This document shows, in pieces, positions 1 to 8,294 of a stretch of DNA of 64,000 bases (its first letter is position 1; each line of letters opens with the position of its first letter). This DNA comes from JAJPXC01 sp964628905. GTDB taxonomy: Bacteria > Bacteroidota > Bacteroidia > Bacteroidales > Muribaculaceae. The DNA lies in NCBI GenBank assembly GCA_964628905.1, contig CAZVNS010000003.1, positions 41,339-105,338 of the forward strand, written 5' to 3'. The notes below the pieces were generated by a model that saw only the letters and a program-made list of their open reading frames with translations, had not been told where the DNA came from and ran no database searches. Made by a program: the position numbers and the translations under genes.

Positions 1-1797
1 CAAGTTGATGGAGATGAACGACTTGCCTTCGCCTGATGAGGTAGAGGTGACGAGCGCCACCTTGTCACCCTTGTTACGCAGCATGAAGTTGAGGTTGGCG
101 CGCACCAGGCGGAACAGCTCGGCCACCGACGAGGTGCTTGTGGGGGTGACAACCAAGGGATTGTTAGCGGCTGAGCGCGACTGGCAAATCTCGCCGAGGA
201 TGGGCACATCCACCACCTTCTCCACCTCCTCGCGGGTTGAGAACTTGCTGCGGAACATGTTGCACAGGTAGATCAGCACCGGCGGGATGCACAAGCCGAA
301 CAGGAAGGCCAGGGCGAGCACCATCTTGCTCTTGAGGCCCACAGCCTCGTTGAGGGCGTAAGCCTCGTCGATGACATCACCCTTGGGCAGGGCGTTGGCA
401 GCCATCATGCCGGTCTCCTCCTTGCGCTGGAGTAGGTAGAGGTAAAGTTCCTCAAGTATCTTGTGGCGGCGCTCCACCTCGCGGAACTGGCGCTCCTGCT
501 CGGGGATGTTGCCCAAGCTCGACTCAGCGCTTGCCAGCTGCTTGTGGAGCTCGTTAATGAGCAGCTGTTGCTGACGGCGGGCACGGTCGAGCGAACTGAT
601 GATGTTGGCCCGCATGGCAGCCATCTGCTCTTCGAGGGTCTGCAGTGCGCGGTTGTTGCCTTTGGCATTGCCTTGCAGCTTCATGTATTCGAGCACCATC
701 TTGTTGTACTCATTGATGGCGTCGGAGGCATGTTCAAGGTTTTCGGCCGTGGGTATCAGGGCGTTGGCGTTGGCCGGGTCGTTGAGGAAGTCCATGGTCA
801 TGTTGATCACCTTGAGGTTGGCCTCAGCCGACACCAGGTTGGCGTCGTACTTCTCACGACGGTCGAGGCTCACCTGAGCCTCTGTCATAACGTCAACGAT
901 GTTGTTGCGGTTTTTATATGCCTCGACCTCAGCCTCCGAGAGGTTGAGTTCGTTGGTTATTGAGTCGAGACGCAGGTTAATGAACGTGTAGGTACGCTCA
1001 GCCTGGTTGCGCTTCGAGGCCATACCCTTCACATTATACTGATATATAATGTCGTTGAGCAGATCCTTACCACACTCGATGTCGGGGGTGATCATCGACA
1101 TCTGTATCACATTTGACTTCTGGCTGGCGATATCGACGGTGATGTCCTTGGCGAGCTTCTCGGCTGCCACATCATAGCCCATATAGGTGATTTTGGTGCG
1201 GAGATCCTCGTCGGCGGGGAGGTAGTCGGTCTTCACGAGGGTGAATGTGCCGTATGGGGTCTCGACCTGGGCGGGGAAGCCGTCGAAATCCTCATCGACA
1301 ATCTTCTTGTCGCCGTTGCGGTAGACGCGTACATTGTCCTTGCCGTCGGCGCGCACCTTCACATCGAAGAGCAGACTGCCGCGGATGGTGTCGGCAATCG
1401 ACTGATCCACAGTCACATCGACCGGATAGTCCTTGTAGCAGAATTGCTTTTTGAGGAACCCTTGGCGGATGTAGTGGTCGCGGTTGAGATCCATGTCGAT
1501 CACCACCTTCTTGAGCACATCGTGGGAGTTGACGATAAACACCTCGTCCTCCACATAGCCGTTGCCGCCAAAGAGCGAGCTGAGGTCGCCCATCATGGAA
1601 GCCGGGCCGTCCTCGCTCTGCGATATGAGCAGGTTGGCGCGTACTTCGTATTTGGGTTTGCGCACCGACAGGTAGAACAGCGCCAGGAGCACACACGCCA
1701 GGGCTGAGATGCCAAACCACCACCATTTTTTAATCCACTCGTTCACGATTGACTTCACATCGATGAAGTCGCTTTTCTGAGTATTATTGTATGCCAT
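1..1797 (-). CDS. Wzc-type polysaccharide chain-length / BY-kinase protein (partial, C-terminus off the left edge)
   Basis: Reading leftward from ATG at 1797, the frame is open to base 1 (599 residues), so the C-terminus lies outside the window. An N-terminal membrane segment lies at about residues 26-44. A periplasmic Wzz-like domain follows, then a long coiled-coil region at about 270-440. A second membrane segment sits at about 487-510. The visible end (about 584-599) contains TSTSSGEGKSF, the Walker A motif of bacterial tyrosine kinases. The family forms an inner-membrane co-polymerase that works with the Wza export channel to set chain length and drive capsule or exopolysaccharide export. 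The export gene lies 59 bp upstream on the same strand, so the two are probably co-transcribed. Whether the C-terminal tyrosine cluster is present cannot be seen. Family assignment is secure; the polymer exported is unknown. Confidence 0.9.
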   Translation of the reverse strand, partial: MAYNNTQKSDFIDVKSIVNEWIKKWWWFGISALACVLLALFYLSVRKPKYEVRANLLISQSEDGPASMMGDLSSLFGGNGYVEDEVFIVNSHDVLKKVVIDMDLNRDHYIRQGFLKKQFCYKDYPVDVTVDQSIADTIRGSLLFDVKVRADGKDNVRVYRNGDKKIVDEDFDGFPAQVETPYGTFTLVKTDYLPADEDLRTKITYMGYDVAAEKLAKDITVDIASQKSNVIQMSMITPDIECGKDLLNDIIYQYNVKGMASKRNQAERTYTFINLRLDSITNELNLSEAEVEAYKNRNNIVDVMTEAQVSLDRREKYDANLVSAEANLKVINMTMDFLNDPANANALIPTAENLEHASDAINEYNKMVLEYMKLQGNAKGNNRALQTLEEQMAAMRANIISSLDRARRQQQLLINELHKQLASAESSLGNIPEQERQFREVERRHKILEELYLYLLQRKEETGMMAANALPKGDVIDEAYALNEAVGLKSKMVLALAFLFGLCIPPVLIYLCNMFRSKFSTREEVEKVVDVPILGEICQSRSAANNPLVVTPTSTSSVAELFRLVRANLNFMLRNKGDKVALVTSTSSGEGKSFISINL

Positions 1798-1856
1798 GTG
1801 GGTAGAGTCAGTATTGTAAGGAATTTCAGGTTACACGCCAGTCGAGCCTCAGGCAA

Positions 1857-2666
1857 TCACTTGACGGTTAGGGCGATCACCAGCGATGCTATCACCGAGC
1901 AGGCGCTCACGATGGTCGAGGTGATTGAAATCTTATATGCGTTATATTGGTTATACTTAGAGTTGTCGGAGCGTATCTTGTTGGGCTCCACGTAGACCAC
2001 ATCGTTCTGCCTAAGGTAGAAGTAGGGCGACTCGAGGGTCTTCGATGAGTTGAGGTTGAAGTGGTGGTAAGTCATCTTACCATTCTCCTCGCGGATGAGC
2101 AACACGTCTTCGCGCTCGCCATACTCGGTGAGGTCGCCGGCTGCGGCGAGAGCGTCGAGCAGCGTATAGCGTTCGCGGTCAACCTTCTGCACACCAGGGT
2201 TCTTGACCTCGCCCATCACATTGACGCGGAAACTCAGCAGCTGGACTCTGACGATCGGGACGTCGACATCCTGGCTGATGCGCTTCTCGAGCTGGGCAGT
2301 AAGTTGCTGAGTGGTAAGGCCAGCCACATGCACCTTGCCGATGATGGGCATGGTGATGTCGCCTTCGCCGTTGACTATGTAGGTCTGCTGAGAGGGTTGC
2401 TGCGAAAGCACGATGTCCTCGCCCCGGACGGCCGGGTTGACCAGAGGGAGGTTATAGTCAGATGCCGCTGAGGGCACTATAGAAGTCACGGTGATAAGGA
2501 GCTCATCATCAGGCGCTATTTTCACCTGATAGTCCTCAAGGTTGGTGATTACGCCGTCAGGAGTCGACTTCAGATCCTCCATATATGTCAACGAGCCGCG
2601 CTGCGTTGAGCATGAGGCTAAAAAGATGGCAAACAATGCCAATAATCCCAAATTTATTTTTTTCAT
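1857..2666 (-). CDS. Polysaccharide biosynthesis/export lipoprotein (Wza/EpsE type)
   Basis: This 269-residue protein begins with a lipoprotein signal (MKKINLGLLALFAIFLASC, lipobox LASC, Cys19). It continues with the polysaccharide-export fold and SLBB-like segments: DDELLITV at about 50-60, then GEGDITMPIIGKVHVAGLTT and GEVKNPGVQ. A hydrophobic C-terminal stretch at about 245-266 could span a membrane, as expected for an outer-membrane export channel. It is the first gene before the Wzc-type kinase and is probably transcribed from the minus-strand promoter at 2796-2827, giving a leader of about 125 nt. Wza-type proteins form the outer-membrane exit channel for capsule or exopolysaccharide. 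The ATG start sits directly at the signal peptide. Confidence 0.9.
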   Translation of the reverse strand: MKKINLGLLALFAIFLASCSTQRGSLTYMEDLKSTPDGVITNLEDYQVKIAPDDELLITVTSIVPSAASDYNLPLVNPAVRGEDIVLSQQPSQQTYIVNGEGDITMPIIGKVHVAGLTTQQLTAQLEKRISQDVDVPIVRVQLLSFRVNVMGEVKNPGVQKVDRERYTLLDALAAAGDLTEYGEREDVLLIREENGKMTYHHFNLNSSKTLESPYFYLRQNDVVYVEPNKIRSDNSKYNQYNAYKISITSTIVSACSVIASLVIALTVK

Positions 2667-2795
2667 TGCAATGATTTCGGTTGGTTACCTATGACTACAA
2701 CGACCTCAAAGGTTAAATATTGTAATCATAGCTATATTTTTCGACACAACGCGCGCCATCGAGGCCCCGCGCCGTGCCATTTTCAATACAGGCGG

Positions 2796-2827
2796 CAAAG
2801 TTAAGCATTTTTCCCCACACCACCAAC
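2796..2827 (-). promoter_or_regulatory. Bacteroidota-type promoter for the polysaccharide export operon
   Basis: On the minus strand the -7 box TAACTTTG (2796-2803) lies 20 bases from GTTG (2824-2827), an approximate -33 box. Transcription would start near 2790, about 125 nt before the wza-type ATG. Confidence 0.5.
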
Positions 2828-2926
2828 ACCCCGACAAAATCCACCAGGGCAACCTCATCAAAATAAAAACCATAAGCTTAGGAAAAGCCCGCAGGGCTTG
2901 ATAAGGCGACTCGTACTATTATTATT

Positions 2927-3004
2927 TTTCTGCCACAGAAACAAAATCGCAAAAATATTTCTGTCACAGAAACCAAAACGCAAAAAAGTTTCTGCCACAG
3001 AAAC
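2927..3004. repeat. Three 16-bp palindromes TTTCTGYCACAGAAAC at 31-bp period
   Basis: Copies lie at 2927-2942, 2958-2973 and 2989-3004, so start-to-start spacing is exactly 31 bp twice. Each is an inverted repeat (TTTCTG, 3 bases, CAGAAA). The 15-base spacers after the first two copies resemble each other (AAAATCGCAAAAATA and CAAAACGCAAAAAAG), so the block is a degenerate 31-bp tandem repeat. Its right edge is 26 bp before the -33 box of the acyltransferase promoter. A 31-bp period is about three helical turns, which would place all copies on one face of the DNA; this suggests cooperative operators. Confidence 0.85.
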
Positions 3005-3029
3005 CTGGAGGCGATATGTGATGCCTGCG

Positions 3030-3059
3030 TTGGGGGTTGGAGGATTTTGTGTATCTTTG
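3030..3059 (+). promoter_or_regulatory. Bacteroidota-type promoter of the acyltransferase gene
   Basis: TTGG at 3030-3033 and TATCTTTG at 3052-3059 are 18 bases apart. The upstream in-frame ATG at 3037 lies inside this promoter, which favours the downstream start at 3082. Confidence 0.5.
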
Positions 3060-3081
3060 CGGCAAAGAAGGTAGTACCAAT

Positions 3082-4170
3082 ATGACAGCAGGCAAGCAAC
3101 GCGACTATAGCTACGACGTGATGAAGGGCATTGCCATCTATGCGGTGGTGATGGGCCATGTTCTGCTGTTTGCCTCCGAAGGGTTATACAACACATTGCT
3201 GTTTAAGGTGATAACGATATCGCACATGCCGCTATTCTTCTTCATCAGCGGCTATTTCAGCTACAAGGAGCGGGATGGCCGAGGCTTTGTGGCTCCCGAG
3301 CTGTGGGCGCGCCTGAAGCAGCTGATAGTGCCGATGGTGGTTATGTCAGCCCTATTCGCGCTGTTCCGCAGCATCACACCCTGGGTTAGTGAACCAATCC
3401 CGCACGACTCTCTGTGGACCAATCTGAGCGACCTTTGGCTCGACAACGCCAAATGGGGGTATTGGTTCACTGTCTGCCTGTTTGAGATTATCGTCATCTA
3501 CCGTCTGCTGACGCCGTTGATGCGTCGTGCGTCGAGGGGGGCGGCACTGTGGTGCATCATCGTGTCAGTGTTTATCGCTCTCATAGTTATATATAAGATT
3601 GTGCCGAAGACCGTTGGCGATGTGTTGGAGCTAAAATTCGTGGCCATGTACACCCCCGTGTTCCTCGTCGGTGTGCTGGCGCGGCGCTACAGCGAAGGCT
3701 TCTACCGTCTGCTTCACAACCAGTGGGCCACGACTGCGGCTTTGCTTTGCGGTGCGATGATGTTAGTGCTCCTTGTCTATCAGGATCAGATTGCGTTTAT
3801 GCTGAAGCCCGGCATCACGCTGCTGCTCAGCCCCGTGTGGCACCTATTCTTAGTAGTTGTGGCATTCAGTGTGATACGCTCGTGGGTGGTGGATGACCAG
3901 GGTCATCAGCAGCTCACCCCCTCAATCCGCCTATGGGCATACCTGGGCCGCAACAGCTTAGGCATATACCTGTTGCAATACTTCTTCCTCTTCCCCATAC
4001 CGTGGCTCACGGCAGCGATAGAGTCGATGGGGCTGCAGCTCGTGCCATCACTGACGGCAAGCTTCGTGGCCTCGGGCCTCATCGTTGCGGCATGCTGCGG
4101 AGCGATAGCTTTCTTGCGCACAAGCTCTTACGCCGCCTTCCTCACCCTCGGCGACCCCATCAAACGCTGA
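3082..4170 (+). CDS. Acyltransferase 3 family integral membrane protein
   Basis: This 362-residue protein has about ten hydrophobic segments. Its start is typical of the acyltransferase-3 family: DYSYDVMKGIAIYAVVMGHV at residues 8-27, containing the conserved Arg/Lys-Gly-Ile-Ala and His positions, then MPLFFFISGYF. Family members move acyl groups, often acetyl, onto extracellular polysaccharides or lipids at the inner membrane. Its position beside export and glycosyltransferase genes suggests polymer O-acylation; the substrate is unknown. The ATG at 3082 was chosen because the in-frame ATG at 3037 overlaps the promoter -33/-7 region. It converges with the glycosyltransferase gene with only three bases between the two stop codons. 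Confidence 0.85.
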   Translation: MTAGKQRDYSYDVMKGIAIYAVVMGHVLLFASEGLYNTLLFKVITISHMPLFFFISGYFSYKERDGRGFVAPELWARLKQLIVPMVVMSALFALFRSITPWVSEPIPHDSLWTNLSDLWLDNAKWGYWFTVCLFEIIVIYRLLTPLMRRASRGAALWCIIVSVFIALIVIYKIVPKTVGDVLELKFVAMYTPVFLVGVLARRYSEGFYRLLHNQWATTAALLCGAMMLVLLVYQDQIAFMLKPGITLLLSPVWHLFLVVVAFSVIRSWVVDDQGHQQLTPSIRLWAYLGRNSLGIYLLQYFFLFPIPWLTAAIESMGLQLVPSLTASFVASGLIVAACCGAIAFLRTSSYAAFLTLGDPIKR

Positions 4171-4173
4171 CAA

Positions 4174-5214
4174 TTACAATAGCCCTATCTCTTTTAGCAG
4201 CTGAGGGGTGATCACGTTGTCGATGTCGTAGCCCATGGCCACTTCTTGGCATCTGCGTCGCATCTTCATCAAATCGACTTCCCCCTCAATAATTGACCTC
4301 ATACGATCGGCTATTGTATCAGCATCTTTAATTGGGACGAATAACGCAGTCTCCCCTTCGTCTAAGAAAACCCGGTTATGAGCCCAATCTGACGCAATAA
4401 TAGGAAGTCCGGCAACAAACGCATCGATGAAAATCCCGGCAAATCCCTCTCCCTCCCAAAAAGTTGGGAACAACATGGCATCGTAGGAGGCAAGCTTTTC
4501 AATTCCCTCCCTGTCAGACATCTTAAGGAAACCCTTATAATTCACATTTGTCAACTTGTCGAGTTGCGCACTGAATGCTTCTTCATAGTCCTCGTCTATT
4601 CTTCCATAGAAATCAACTATAAATCTATCGCCAAGTCCTGTGTCGTTTAACAACTTGGCGGCTTTTATTATATAATCAACTCCTTTCTCCGGCTTAATCC
4701 TGGACAGGAAAACGAAACGCTTTACCGGCCCCGAAGGTTTCAATTCAGGCAGATACTTGACATCCTTAAAATTAGGCACTTGTCTTACCCTGCTAATCCC
4801 ATCTGCACGTAATGAATCGACCATTTGGTTGCTTTCAACCAGATTGATGCTCAGAGGCTGTATATACTTCGCCTTAAATATTCCATTATGTACATTTTCG
4901 TGGAACTTTCCTCCTATCGTCCAATGAATTACCGGACGTCCCGACTTAATCCACTTATGCACTTTTGCTAACATATATACATTGCGGAATGATGTTGACA
5001 AAATCAGCGGACGGCGAGGATGTGCACATAACGCCCATAGTGTTTTGAACAACACAGAAGGATGTTTGCGCCACTTAAAGAAATCGAGGACTGTTATCTC
5101 GACACCTAATTCCCGTAATCGCCGTAATATATACTGGTTTTTGACGGTTTCACCGCATTGAGGGGTGTTAGATTCGTTCACCCAACCTAACAAGATGGCC
5201 TTATGTGCTTTCAT
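4174..5214 (-). CDS. Glycosyltransferase, GT4-like (glycosyl transferase group 1)
   Basis: The 346-residue protein has the GT-B pattern. An N-terminal acceptor-side domain is followed by the donor-binding half starting at FVFLSRIKPEKGVDYIIKAA (about 167-186). The active-site segment FPTFWEGEGFAGIFIDAF comes near residue 255 (the usual E-x7-E appears here as E...D) and is followed by GLPIIASD. GT4 enzymes transfer a sugar from a nucleotide donor with retention of configuration; donor and acceptor cannot be read here. ATG at 5214 overlaps the stop of the upstream gene by 4 bp (ATGA), so translation is probably coupled. This gene pair is clearly more AT-rich than the genes to its right, suggesting a horizontally variable surface-polysaccharide cassette. 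Confidence 0.88.
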   Translation of the reverse strand: MKAHKAILLGWVNESNTPQCGETVKNQYILRRLRELGVEITVLDFFKWRKHPSVLFKTLWALCAHPRRPLILSTSFRNVYMLAKVHKWIKSGRPVIHWTIGGKFHENVHNGIFKAKYIQPLSINLVESNQMVDSLRADGISRVRQVPNFKDVKYLPELKPSGPVKRFVFLSRIKPEKGVDYIIKAAKLLNDTGLGDRFIVDFYGRIDEDYEEAFSAQLDKLTNVNYKGFLKMSDREGIEKLASYDAMLFPTFWEGEGFAGIFIDAFVAGLPIIASDWAHNRVFLDEGETALFVPIKDADTIADRMRSIIEGEVDLMKMRRRCQEVAMGYDIDNVITPQLLKEIGLL

Positions 5215-6095
5215 ATCTTCACTTCTGCTCCTAATTCCATTTGTCCCTTGCGGCTGAAGTAGGTCATGGTGGCGCCGTTGGATGTAAAAGTCATCTCGCC
5301 AAAGTAAACTTTGTCACCTACTTCATACAAGTCAACTCTCACCAGTGGAAACCCTTTAGCAAGCGTTCGAGCCACCCTTAATAACTCATCATGCATCTTA
5401 GGCTTGGGCATGGAATCTACGTTGGCATACCGCTCTGCCATCATGTCAGGTAGTCTTGTCCATTTGCCATCCACGCTGTATGCCATATAGTCGGCGTGAC
5501 CGGTTTGGTAGTCACGGTTAGTAATCACAAAACATAGGTATGGCTCGCCGTCAAAACACCAAAATTTATAATCCACGATTGATGAAGATGTTGACAGTTC
5601 ATTTTCAAGCAATTGTTCTATGATGATTTTAGGCCTTATATCAAAATAATGACGCTCCCCAGTCTCATATCCAAAAGGAGTCAGCCACTTATTAAGTTTA
5701 TTAGTAAGTTCTTGGATATTAACTTTACTCTTATCATCTACAAGCACTACAGAAGCACTCCCATTATTTGTCTTAACCACAAATTTATCAGGCAATGATG
5801 CCCAATCTATCTCTTCAGGTCGGTTATATACTCCATATAGCTCCACCAACGTCTGGCCCTCCTTCCGTTCCTTAACAAAATCCCTGACTAAGTATTTGTC
5901 GGTCAATCGAGTCCACTCAGCAACATCTGTATTGAAAAGCAAATAAAGTATCTTTTCATCAAGTGTTGAAGGACGCTTAATATTTGGAAATCTGTGATAT
6001 TTAGAGAAATAGCGCAACCGTGCCATATTTTTGGCAGATATGATGCCTCTCCTCCCTAACGCATATAAAAAACTCTTAATTTTACTATTAGCCAT
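5211..6095 (-). CDS. TupA-like ATP-grasp protein of surface-polysaccharide loci
   Basis: This 294-residue protein matches the TupA-like ATP-grasp family. Family-typical features are the N-terminal NIKRPSTLDEKILYLLF, then DKFVVKTNNGSASVVLV around residue 110, FWCFDGEPYLCFVITNRD near 175, and FPLVRVDLYEVGDKVYFGEM near 255. That last segment carries the acidic and Arg residues expected for ATP-Mg binding. ATP-grasp enzymes join a carboxylate to an amine through an acyl-phosphate; TupA was linked to teichuronopeptide synthesis in Bacillus. Here it may attach an amino acid or peptide to a glycan, or act as a glycan-modifying ligase; the substrate is unknown. It is upstream of, and overlaps by 4 bp, the GT4 gene. 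Base composition is AT-rich relative to neighbours. Confidence 0.85.
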   Translation of the reverse strand: MANSKIKSFLYALGRRGIISAKNMARLRYFSKYHRFPNIKRPSTLDEKILYLLFNTDVAEWTRLTDKYLVRDFVKERKEGQTLVELYGVYNRPEEIDWASLPDKFVVKTNNGSASVVLVDDKSKVNIQELTNKLNKWLTPFGYETGERHYFDIRPKIIIEQLLENELSTSSSIVDYKFWCFDGEPYLCFVITNRDYQTGHADYMAYSVDGKWTRLPDMMAERYANVDSMPKPKMHDELLRVARTLAKGFPLVRVDLYEVGDKVYFGEMTFTSNGATMTYFSRKGQMELGAEVKI

Positions 6096-6114
6096 AATTA
6101 TTGCTATTTTCCCG

Positions 6115-6146
6115 CAAATTTAACCCAATTATGCCGATTTCACAAC
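6115..6146 (-). promoter_or_regulatory. Promoter for the TupA-like/glycosyltransferase pair
   Basis: Minus-strand -7 box TAAATTTG (6115-6122) with GTTG (6143-6146) 20 bases upstream. It gives a short leader before ATG at 6095. Confidence 0.5.
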
Positions 6147-6170
6147 TTTTCACCCACCGCGAAAGATGGA

Positions 6171-6202
6171 TTTGGGGAGTTGGGTGAAAATGTGTAATTT
6201 TG
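6171..6202 (+). promoter_or_regulatory. Promoter of the PlsC-type acyltransferase operon
   Basis: TTTG (6171-6174), 20 bases, TAATTTTG (6195-6202): a near-perfect Bacteroidota consensus. The two divergent -33 boxes in this spacer are about 25 bp apart. The apparent in-frame TTG at 6200 lies inside the -7 box, so ATG at 6227 is the start. Confidence 0.7.
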
Positions 6203-6226
6203 CGTTTTGATACACATATTAATATA

Positions 6227-7072
6227 ATGGAACAGGAAGGTTACGAAATACGTCCTGATGTGCTCTCTGAGGAGGACATCATGGAGAAGGCCCCCAAGCT
6301 GCGCTCTCACCCCAAGTTGGTGCGCTGGGCCATGAAGCTGCTGGCCATCGACAAGGTCAACTGGATCCACGGCCACAACTGCAAGACCCCGGGCCCGGAG
6401 TTCTGCGCCGGGGTGATCCGCGACCTGCAGCTGAAGATGCAGGTCGACAACGAGCAGGTGCTTGACCAGTTCCCCACGGGAGCGTTCATCACCGTGAGCA
6501 ACCACCCCTTCGGGGCCCTCGACGGCGTGACGCTGATCGACATCGTGGGTTCGAAGCGCCCGAAGTTCAAGGTGATGGTCAACATGGTGCTCAACCTCAT
6601 CACCGCCCTGCGCCCCAGCTTTATAGCCGTCGACGCCTTGGCAAGCGACGACCCGGCGAAAAAGGCCGTGTCGATGCGCGGCATCAAGGATGCCATCATG
6701 CAGGTACGCCGCGGCGAGCCCATGGGCTTCTTCCCCGCCGGCGCCGTGTCAAAGGTCAACTGGCGCGGACGACTGATAGACCGCGAGTGGCAGCCATCGA
6801 TCATACGCCTGATACAGCAGCTCAACATGCCGGTGATACCCATCTTCTTCCACGGCAGCAACTCATGGTGGTTCAACTTCTTAGGCAAAGTGAGCTGGCA
6901 GTTGCGCACGCTGCGCCTCCCCGCTGAGGTGTTCCGCAAAAAAGGGAAGAAGATGCATGTCACCATCGGCAACCCCATCTCCGTCGAGGAGCAGAAGCTC
7001 CATCAGGGATCGATCGAAGAATTCGGCAACTTCCTCAAATCCAAAACCCACGAACTCCGCGCATGCAAATAA
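6227..7072 (+). CDS. PlsC-like lysophospholipid/glycerol acyltransferase
   Basis: A 281-residue protein of the PlsC superfamily. The catalytic HX4D motif is seen in FITVSNHPFGALDGVTL (about 93-109). The second conserved block is GFFPAGAVSKVNWRGRLIDR (about 166-185), and a third region is PVIPIFFHGSN. These enzymes transfer fatty acyl groups to a lysolipid or acylated amine at the inner membrane. In Bacteroides a related PlsC protein (GlsA) makes glycine lipid by O-acylating N-acyl-glycine, but its usual partner gene glsB is not adjacent here, so that role is only a possibility. Transcribed from the strong promoter just upstream. The 3' end overlaps the regulator gene by 10 bp, so the genes are probably co-expressed. 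Confidence 0.85.
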   Translation: MEQEGYEIRPDVLSEEDIMEKAPKLRSHPKLVRWAMKLLAIDKVNWIHGHNCKTPGPEFCAGVIRDLQLKMQVDNEQVLDQFPTGAFITVSNHPFGALDGVTLIDIVGSKRPKFKVMVNMVLNLITALRPSFIAVDALASDDPAKKAVSMRGIKDAIMQVRRGEPMGFFPAGAVSKVNWRGRLIDREWQPSIIRLIQQLNMPVIPIFFHGSNSWWFNFLGKVSWQLRTLRLPAEVFRKKGKKMHVTIGNPISVEEQKLHQGSIEEFGNFLKSKTHELRACK

Positions 7073-8283
7073 ATCCCATCGACATCCCACCCCAGGTGCA
7101 GCAGGCCAAGCAGCGTCTTGGCATCGTGGGCAACGCTCCGCAGCTGATCCAGGCCATCACCCGCGCCCTGCAGGTGGCACCGATCGACCTGTCGGTGCTC
7201 ATCCGCGGCGAGAGCGGCACGGGCAAGGAATTCTTCCCCAAGCTCATCCACCAGAACAGTGCCCGCAAACACAATAAATATATAGCCGTCAACTGCGGCG
7301 CCATCCCTGAGGGCACCATCGACTCAGAGCTGTTCGGCCACGAGAAGGGTTCGTTCACCGGAGCCGTAACCTCGCGCAAAGGGTACTTCGAGGAAGCCGA
7401 CGGCGGCACCATATTTCTCGACGAGGTAGCCGAGTTGCCGCTTACCACCCAGGCGCGCCTGCTGCGCGTGCTCGAGAGCGGCGAATTCATCAAGGTGGGC
7501 TCGTCGACGGTGCAGCGCACCAACATCCGCGTCGTGGCCGCCACCAACGTCGACCTGGTCAAGGCCGTGGAGCAGGGGCGCTTCCGCGAAGACCTCTACT
7601 ACCGCCTGTCGACTGTGGTGATCAACATCCCCCCGCTGCGCGACCGCGGCAACGACGTACTGCTGCTTGCCCGCAAGTTCAGCGCAGACTTCGCCGAGCG
7701 CTACCGCACCCCCGCCATCGCCCTCGACGACTCCGCCCGCCATCTGCTCACCACCTACCGCTGGCCCGGCAACGTGCGCCAGCTCAAGAACGTAATCGAG
7801 CAGATCGCCCTGTTTGAGGCCGGCAACACCGTCAGCGACGACATCGTGCGCCAATACATTCCGGCCGACGCTACCGTCTACTCCCCCACAGTGCTCCATC
7901 ACCCCGCCGACGAGCCACACGCCGGCAGCCACTCCTACGAGGCCGAGCGCGAACTGCTGTTCAGCATGATATTCCGCCTGCAGCGCGAGATTGAGTCCTT
8001 GCGCCGACGCCTCGACGGCCCACAAGCCCTCGCCCCCCACCAGCAAGTAGAACCCGAGCCAACAACCACCGTGCGCTCCATCGTGCCCTACATCCCCACC
8101 GCCTCAACCCTCATCACCCCCGCCGACGAGCCGTCGACATCGATGACCCTCGAGGACACCGAGCGCGAAACCATCCGCCGCTCCCTCGAGCGCCACGGCG
8201 GCCGCCGCAAGCTCACAGCCCAGGAGCTAAACATCTCGGAGCGCACCCTCTACCGCAAAATCAAAGAATACGGACTCGAATAA
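7063..8283 (+). CDS. Sigma-54-dependent transcriptional activator (AAA+ and Fis-type HTH, no sensor domain)
   Basis: This 406-residue protein begins almost directly with the sigma-54 interaction AAA+ domain (about 15-245). Walker A is GESGTGKE, the sigma-54 contact loop is GSFTGAV (GAFTGA family with Ser in second place), Walker B is GGTIFLDEV, and sensor/arginine-finger regions follow. A Pro-rich, partly coiled linker (about 260-350) leads to a Fis-type helix-turn-helix (LTAQELNISERTLYRKIKEY, about 384-403). Such proteins bind enhancers and use ATP to open promoters held by RpoN. There is no receiver, GAF or PAS input domain, so activity may be set by expression or a partner, as in PspF. It overlaps the upstream acyltransferase gene and lies 11 bp before lptE. 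Confidence 0.93.
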   Translation: MQINPIDIPPQVQQAKQRLGIVGNAPQLIQAITRALQVAPIDLSVLIRGESGTGKEFFPKLIHQNSARKHNKYIAVNCGAIPEGTIDSELFGHEKGSFTGAVTSRKGYFEEADGGTIFLDEVAELPLTTQARLLRVLESGEFIKVGSSTVQRTNIRVVAATNVDLVKAVEQGRFREDLYYRLSTVVINIPPLRDRGNDVLLLARKFSADFAERYRTPAIALDDSARHLLTTYRWPGNVRQLKNVIEQIALFEAGNTVSDDIVRQYIPADATVYSPTVLHHPADEPHAGSHSYEAERELLFSMIFRLQREIESLRRRLDGPQALAPHQQVEPEPTTTVRSIVPYIPTASTLITPADEPSTSMTLEDTERETIRRSLERHGGRRKLTAQELNISERTLYRKIKEYGLE

Positions 8284-8294
8284 CCCCTCCCGCA

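Larger units (their letters stand above)
2667..3081. other. Intergenic region between divergent wza-type and acyltransferase genes
   Basis: This 415-bp AT-rich spacer has no credible gene. It holds a minus-strand promoter for the export operon, a short hairpin (AAGCCC, 3-base loop GCA, GGGCTT at 2885-2899), three regularly spaced 16-base palindromes at 2927-3004, and a plus-strand promoter for the acyltransferase at 3030-3059. Confidence 0.7.

Noticed and set aside
2927..3004. Small CRISPR array
   Set aside because: Only three 16-bp repeats with 15-bp gaps; the first two gaps resemble each other and no cas gene is present. The pattern fits operators or a tandem repeat better.
3037..3081. Upstream start for the acyltransferase
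   Set aside because: The ATG at 3037 lies between the -33 and -7 boxes, so it would not be in the mRNA.
6227..7072. Naming the PlsC-type gene glsA (glycine lipid synthesis)
   Set aside because: The fold fits, but the usual partner glsB is not adjacent and other PlsC roles are equally possible.
7324..8046. 240-residue minus-strand frame opposite the sigma-54 activator
   Set aside because: A GC-rich shadow of the activator gene with Gly/Val/Ala-biased composition and no motif.
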